A stretch of DNA of 6,484 bases from positions 1 to 6,484 of the forward strand of contig JALVQM010000105.1 in NCBI GenBank assembly GCA_027025615.1. Direction: 5' to 3'. The position numbers were made by a program, and so were the translations under genes. Shown here piece by piece: positions 5,093 through 6,484 of the stretch. The DNA comes from Desulfobacteraceae bacterium (lineage in GTDB: Bacteria; Desulfobacterota; Desulfobacteria; Desulfobacterales; Desulfosarcinaceae). Numbering within the stretch: position 1 is the stretch's first letter; the number at the start of each line of letters is the position of its first letter. Under the pieces are notes generated by a model that was not told where the DNA came from, ran no database searches, and saw only the letters and a list, made by a program, of their open reading frames with translations.

Positions 5093-6007
5093 TTAGGCCA
5101 GGGTACGGGCCAGGTTGTTCCATATATGGGTGCAGTAAAGGGTCGGGGCGTGATCCATCAATCCGTCCGGGACCATGATCTTGAAGCCTTTGCGCAGTTT
5201 ACCGGCCGCGTTGAAAGCTGTCTGGACTTGGCCCTGGATACTGTCCAACCAGCGCTGCCAGCGTACGGTATCGTCATGGATGCGTCCCTGGTGGTCGATA
5301 TAGCGCAGCTGGCCCACATGGTGGTAAGGCAGGGGGGGCACCTGGGTGACGATATCGTTGTTGTTGACAAAGCGGTAAGTCGGAATGAAGAAATCATCGG
5401 CAAAGCTCTTGTCGCCAACCCTGGGCGAGCCGAAAGTATAAAGTCCTGCCACGTTGCCAAAGCGATCAGCCGCAAGGGTGGCCAGGGCCGCTCCCAGGCT
5501 GTGGCCGCAGAACCAGAGCTTGAGCCCTTTTGCGGCGGCTTCTTCAAGCTTCCTGGCCAGGGGTGCCCATACCTCGTCAATGGCGTCTGTAAAACCCTGG
5601 TGAATCCGCCCTCCCTGTTCTGATTCATTTAGCCTGATATCGAAATCAGCCTTAATATCAGCTATTATATTGGCATAATCATGGTGGTTTTTTCGTTTGC
5701 TGGTCTCGGTGCCGCGGAAGGCCAGGATGGCGAATTTGTCCCCCGCCGCCAAGTAACATTGAGTGCTGGGGCCATCAAAAAATTCAACTTTAGGCAGTCC
5801 TGCGGCAGCAAACTTGGCTTCGGCAACCAAAGGGGCGCTGTAGGCCAGGGTCGCTGCTTCACATAACCACCACGCGTTTATAAGATCAAAAAGCACGGCT
5901 TCCGGCCTGAAGGGCACTTTTTCACAGTCCTGGAAAAAGGGATAATCATCGTAAGGTGGAATAATGTTGGTCCAGTCTATTTCGGGCAGTTGCCGCCTGG
6001 GAAGCAT
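5093..6007 (-). CDS. Class 3 lipase family protein (alpha/beta hydrolase)
   Basis: A 304-residue protein of the Lipase_3 family, related to fungal triacylglycerol lipases. Visible landmarks in order: the oxyanion-hole strand AFRGTE (96-101), the nucleophile elbow GHSLGAAL with Ser170, the conserved TFGSPRVGD (191-199), the catalytic acid Asp218 in NNNDIVTQVPP, and a likely catalytic His286 in MDHAPTLY near the C-terminus. The triad thus appears complete and the enzyme should cleave lipid or other esters; the substrate is unknown. There is no signal peptide, so it is cytoplasmic or exported by a non-Sec route. The frame is open to a TTG at 6040, and an ATG occurs at 6013. I chose ATG 6007 because AAGGAG (6020-6015) lies seven bases before it, while ATG 6013 is only one base from that site. 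The DUF6765-like gene follows after 22 bases, forming a two-gene operon. Confidence 0.85.
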   Translation of the reverse strand: MLPRRQLPEIDWTNIIPPYDDYPFFQDCEKVPFRPEAVLFDLINAWWLCEAATLAYSAPLVAEAKFAAAGLPKVEFFDGPSTQCYLAAGDKFAILAFRGTETSKRKNHHDYANIIADIKADFDIRLNESEQGGRIHQGFTDAIDEVWAPLARKLEEAAAKGLKLWFCGHSLGAALATLAADRFGNVAGLYTFGSPRVGDKSFADDFFIPTYRFVNNNDIVTQVPPLPYHHVGQLRYIDHQGRIHDDTVRWQRWLDSIQGQVQTAFNAAGKLRKGFKIMVPDGLMDHAPTLYCTHIWNNLARTLA

Positions 6008-6014
6008 GGTCATT

Positions 6015-6020
6015 CTCCTT
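6015..6020 (-). promoter_or_regulatory. Ribosome binding site deciding the lipase start
   Basis: AAGGAG on the minus strand is seven bases before ATG 6007, one base before ATG 6013, and downstream of the TTG at 6040. Only the 6007 start has normal spacing. Confidence 0.75.
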
Positions 6021-6170
6021 TGAATTTGATCTTTTTGCAATGCGGTTACTTATTAGGGTTACGTTTTTAAGGTAAAAAAGTTTAAATTCTATAAATTAAC
6101 AGACTAAATGATTGGCTTTTTAAACTATAAGCGGCAGAATACTGGTTCAATTTGAAAACCGCCCAGCCTG

Positions 6171-6184
6171 CAATACTAGTATTG
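6171..6184. repeat. 14-bp perfect palindrome upstream of the lipase operon
   Basis: CAATACTAGTATTG is its own reverse complement over all 14 bases. It lies about 165 bases before the lipase ATG and 20 bases upstream of the weak -35 candidate. The form suits an operator for a dimeric repressor or activator, though no regulator gene is in the window. Confidence 0.45.
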
Positions 6185-6406
6185 GACCTGGAACAAAAAT
6201 AGACGCATAAAATATCAGGCAAGAACAAATGAGATTTAATATCACAAGGCTAACACAAATCAAAATACATCGTCAAATTTGGTGGTTTGGCAGAACAGCC
6301 TGATATCCTTCCTGAGCATAGCTCTGTGGTGACTGCCGTGTACTTCATGAAGAAATAATTGCCCGGCGGTTGGCTTCCTTTGGATCATGGCTTTTGCGCG
6401 GAGATA

Positions 6407-6484
6407 TCAGTCTTTGATGAATTCCCGCATTATTACAGTGGCATAAGCACCGGAAGGCAAGGTAAATTCAAACCACAGCCCATT
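6407..6484 (-). CDS. truD: TruD, tRNA pseudouridine(13) synthase (partial, last 25 residues)
   Basis: The minus strand from the right edge reads an open frame of 25 residues ending at TGA 6409-6407. The peptide contains FTLPSGAYATVIMREF, which matches the highly conserved C-terminal end of TruD (LPxGxYAT followed by a hydrophobic pair and RE). TruD converts uridine 13 of certain tRNAs to pseudouridine. The catalytic domain lies outside the window. The gene is upstream of the lipase operon on the same strand but separated from it by about 400 bases, so it is probably an independent unit. The call rests on a short but distinctive motif. Confidence 0.8.
   Translation of the reverse strand, partial: NGLWFEFTLPSGAYATVIMREFIKD

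Larger units (their letters stand above)
6008..6406. other. AT-rich intergenic region between truD and the lipase operon
   Basis: No gene is supported in these 399 bases. The part nearest the lipase (about 6020-6140) is markedly AT-rich. A weak promoter candidate reading towards the lipase is TTGAAC (6150-6145) and TATAGT (6129-6124), but its 15-base spacer is short. The -35 overlaps the small palindrome TTCAATTTGAA (6146-6156), and a 14-bp palindrome lies just upstream at 6171-6184. I see no clear hairpin plus T-run terminator for truD. Short frames of 24 to 32 codons on either strand look like chance. Confidence 0.5.

Noticed and set aside
5069..5623. 184-codon plus-strand frame opposite the lipase gene
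   Set aside because: It lies antisense to the lipase with intact catalytic motifs and has no recognisable domain or ribosome site.
6229..6303. 24-codon plus-strand frame between truD and the lipase gene
   Set aside because: It is very short, has a poor ribosome site, and no recognisable peptide.

Overview
This 6.5 kb window looks like chromosomal DNA from a sulfate- or sulfur-metabolising member of Desulfobacterota. The main evidence is the left third. On the minus strand it carries the start of dsrK and all of dsrM, two subunits of the DsrMKJOP membrane complex. Upstream come a stand-alone RsbRD N-terminal-like protein and a small NifU/IscU-type Fe-S scaffold protein. No mobile element, CRISPR array, tRNA or rRNA is visible. 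I cannot name the genus from sequence alone.

Layout, left to right. 1-590: 5' part of dsrK (minus, runs off the left edge). 595-1656: dsrM (minus). 1657-1833: a leader with a strong hairpin and a possible 32-codon ORF. 1834-2355: RsbRD-N-like gene (minus). 2356-2734: no confident gene, but a near-consensus sigma-70-type promoter (TTGACA-N17-TATACA) pointing at the RsbRD/dsrMK genes. 2735-3163: NifU-like scaffold gene (minus). 3164-3506: divergent intergenic region with several inverted and direct repeats. 3507-4007: membrane-anchored PilZ-domain protein, the only plus-strand gene. 4024-5070 and 5093-6007: a two-gene minus-strand operon, read as a class 3 lipase followed by a DUF6765-like protein with a possible metal-binding HxxxDxxxH motif. 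6008-6406: AT-rich intergenic DNA with a 14-bp perfect palindrome. 6407-6484: the last 25 codons of truD (minus).

How the genes may work together. DsrM (haem b membrane subunit) and DsrK (HdrD-like Fe-S subunit) pass quinol-derived electrons to the DsrC trisulfide in dissimilatory sulfite reduction. The remaining subunits dsrJOP should lie beyond the left edge. The Fe-S scaffold and the RsbRD-like protein are placed to serve the same pathway, as maturation factor and sensor or regulator respectively; this is inference from position. The PilZ gene suggests cyclic-di-GMP control at the membrane. The lipase/DUF6765 pair is the least explained part of the window: two predicted hydrolase-like proteins, tightly coupled, with no visible signal peptides.
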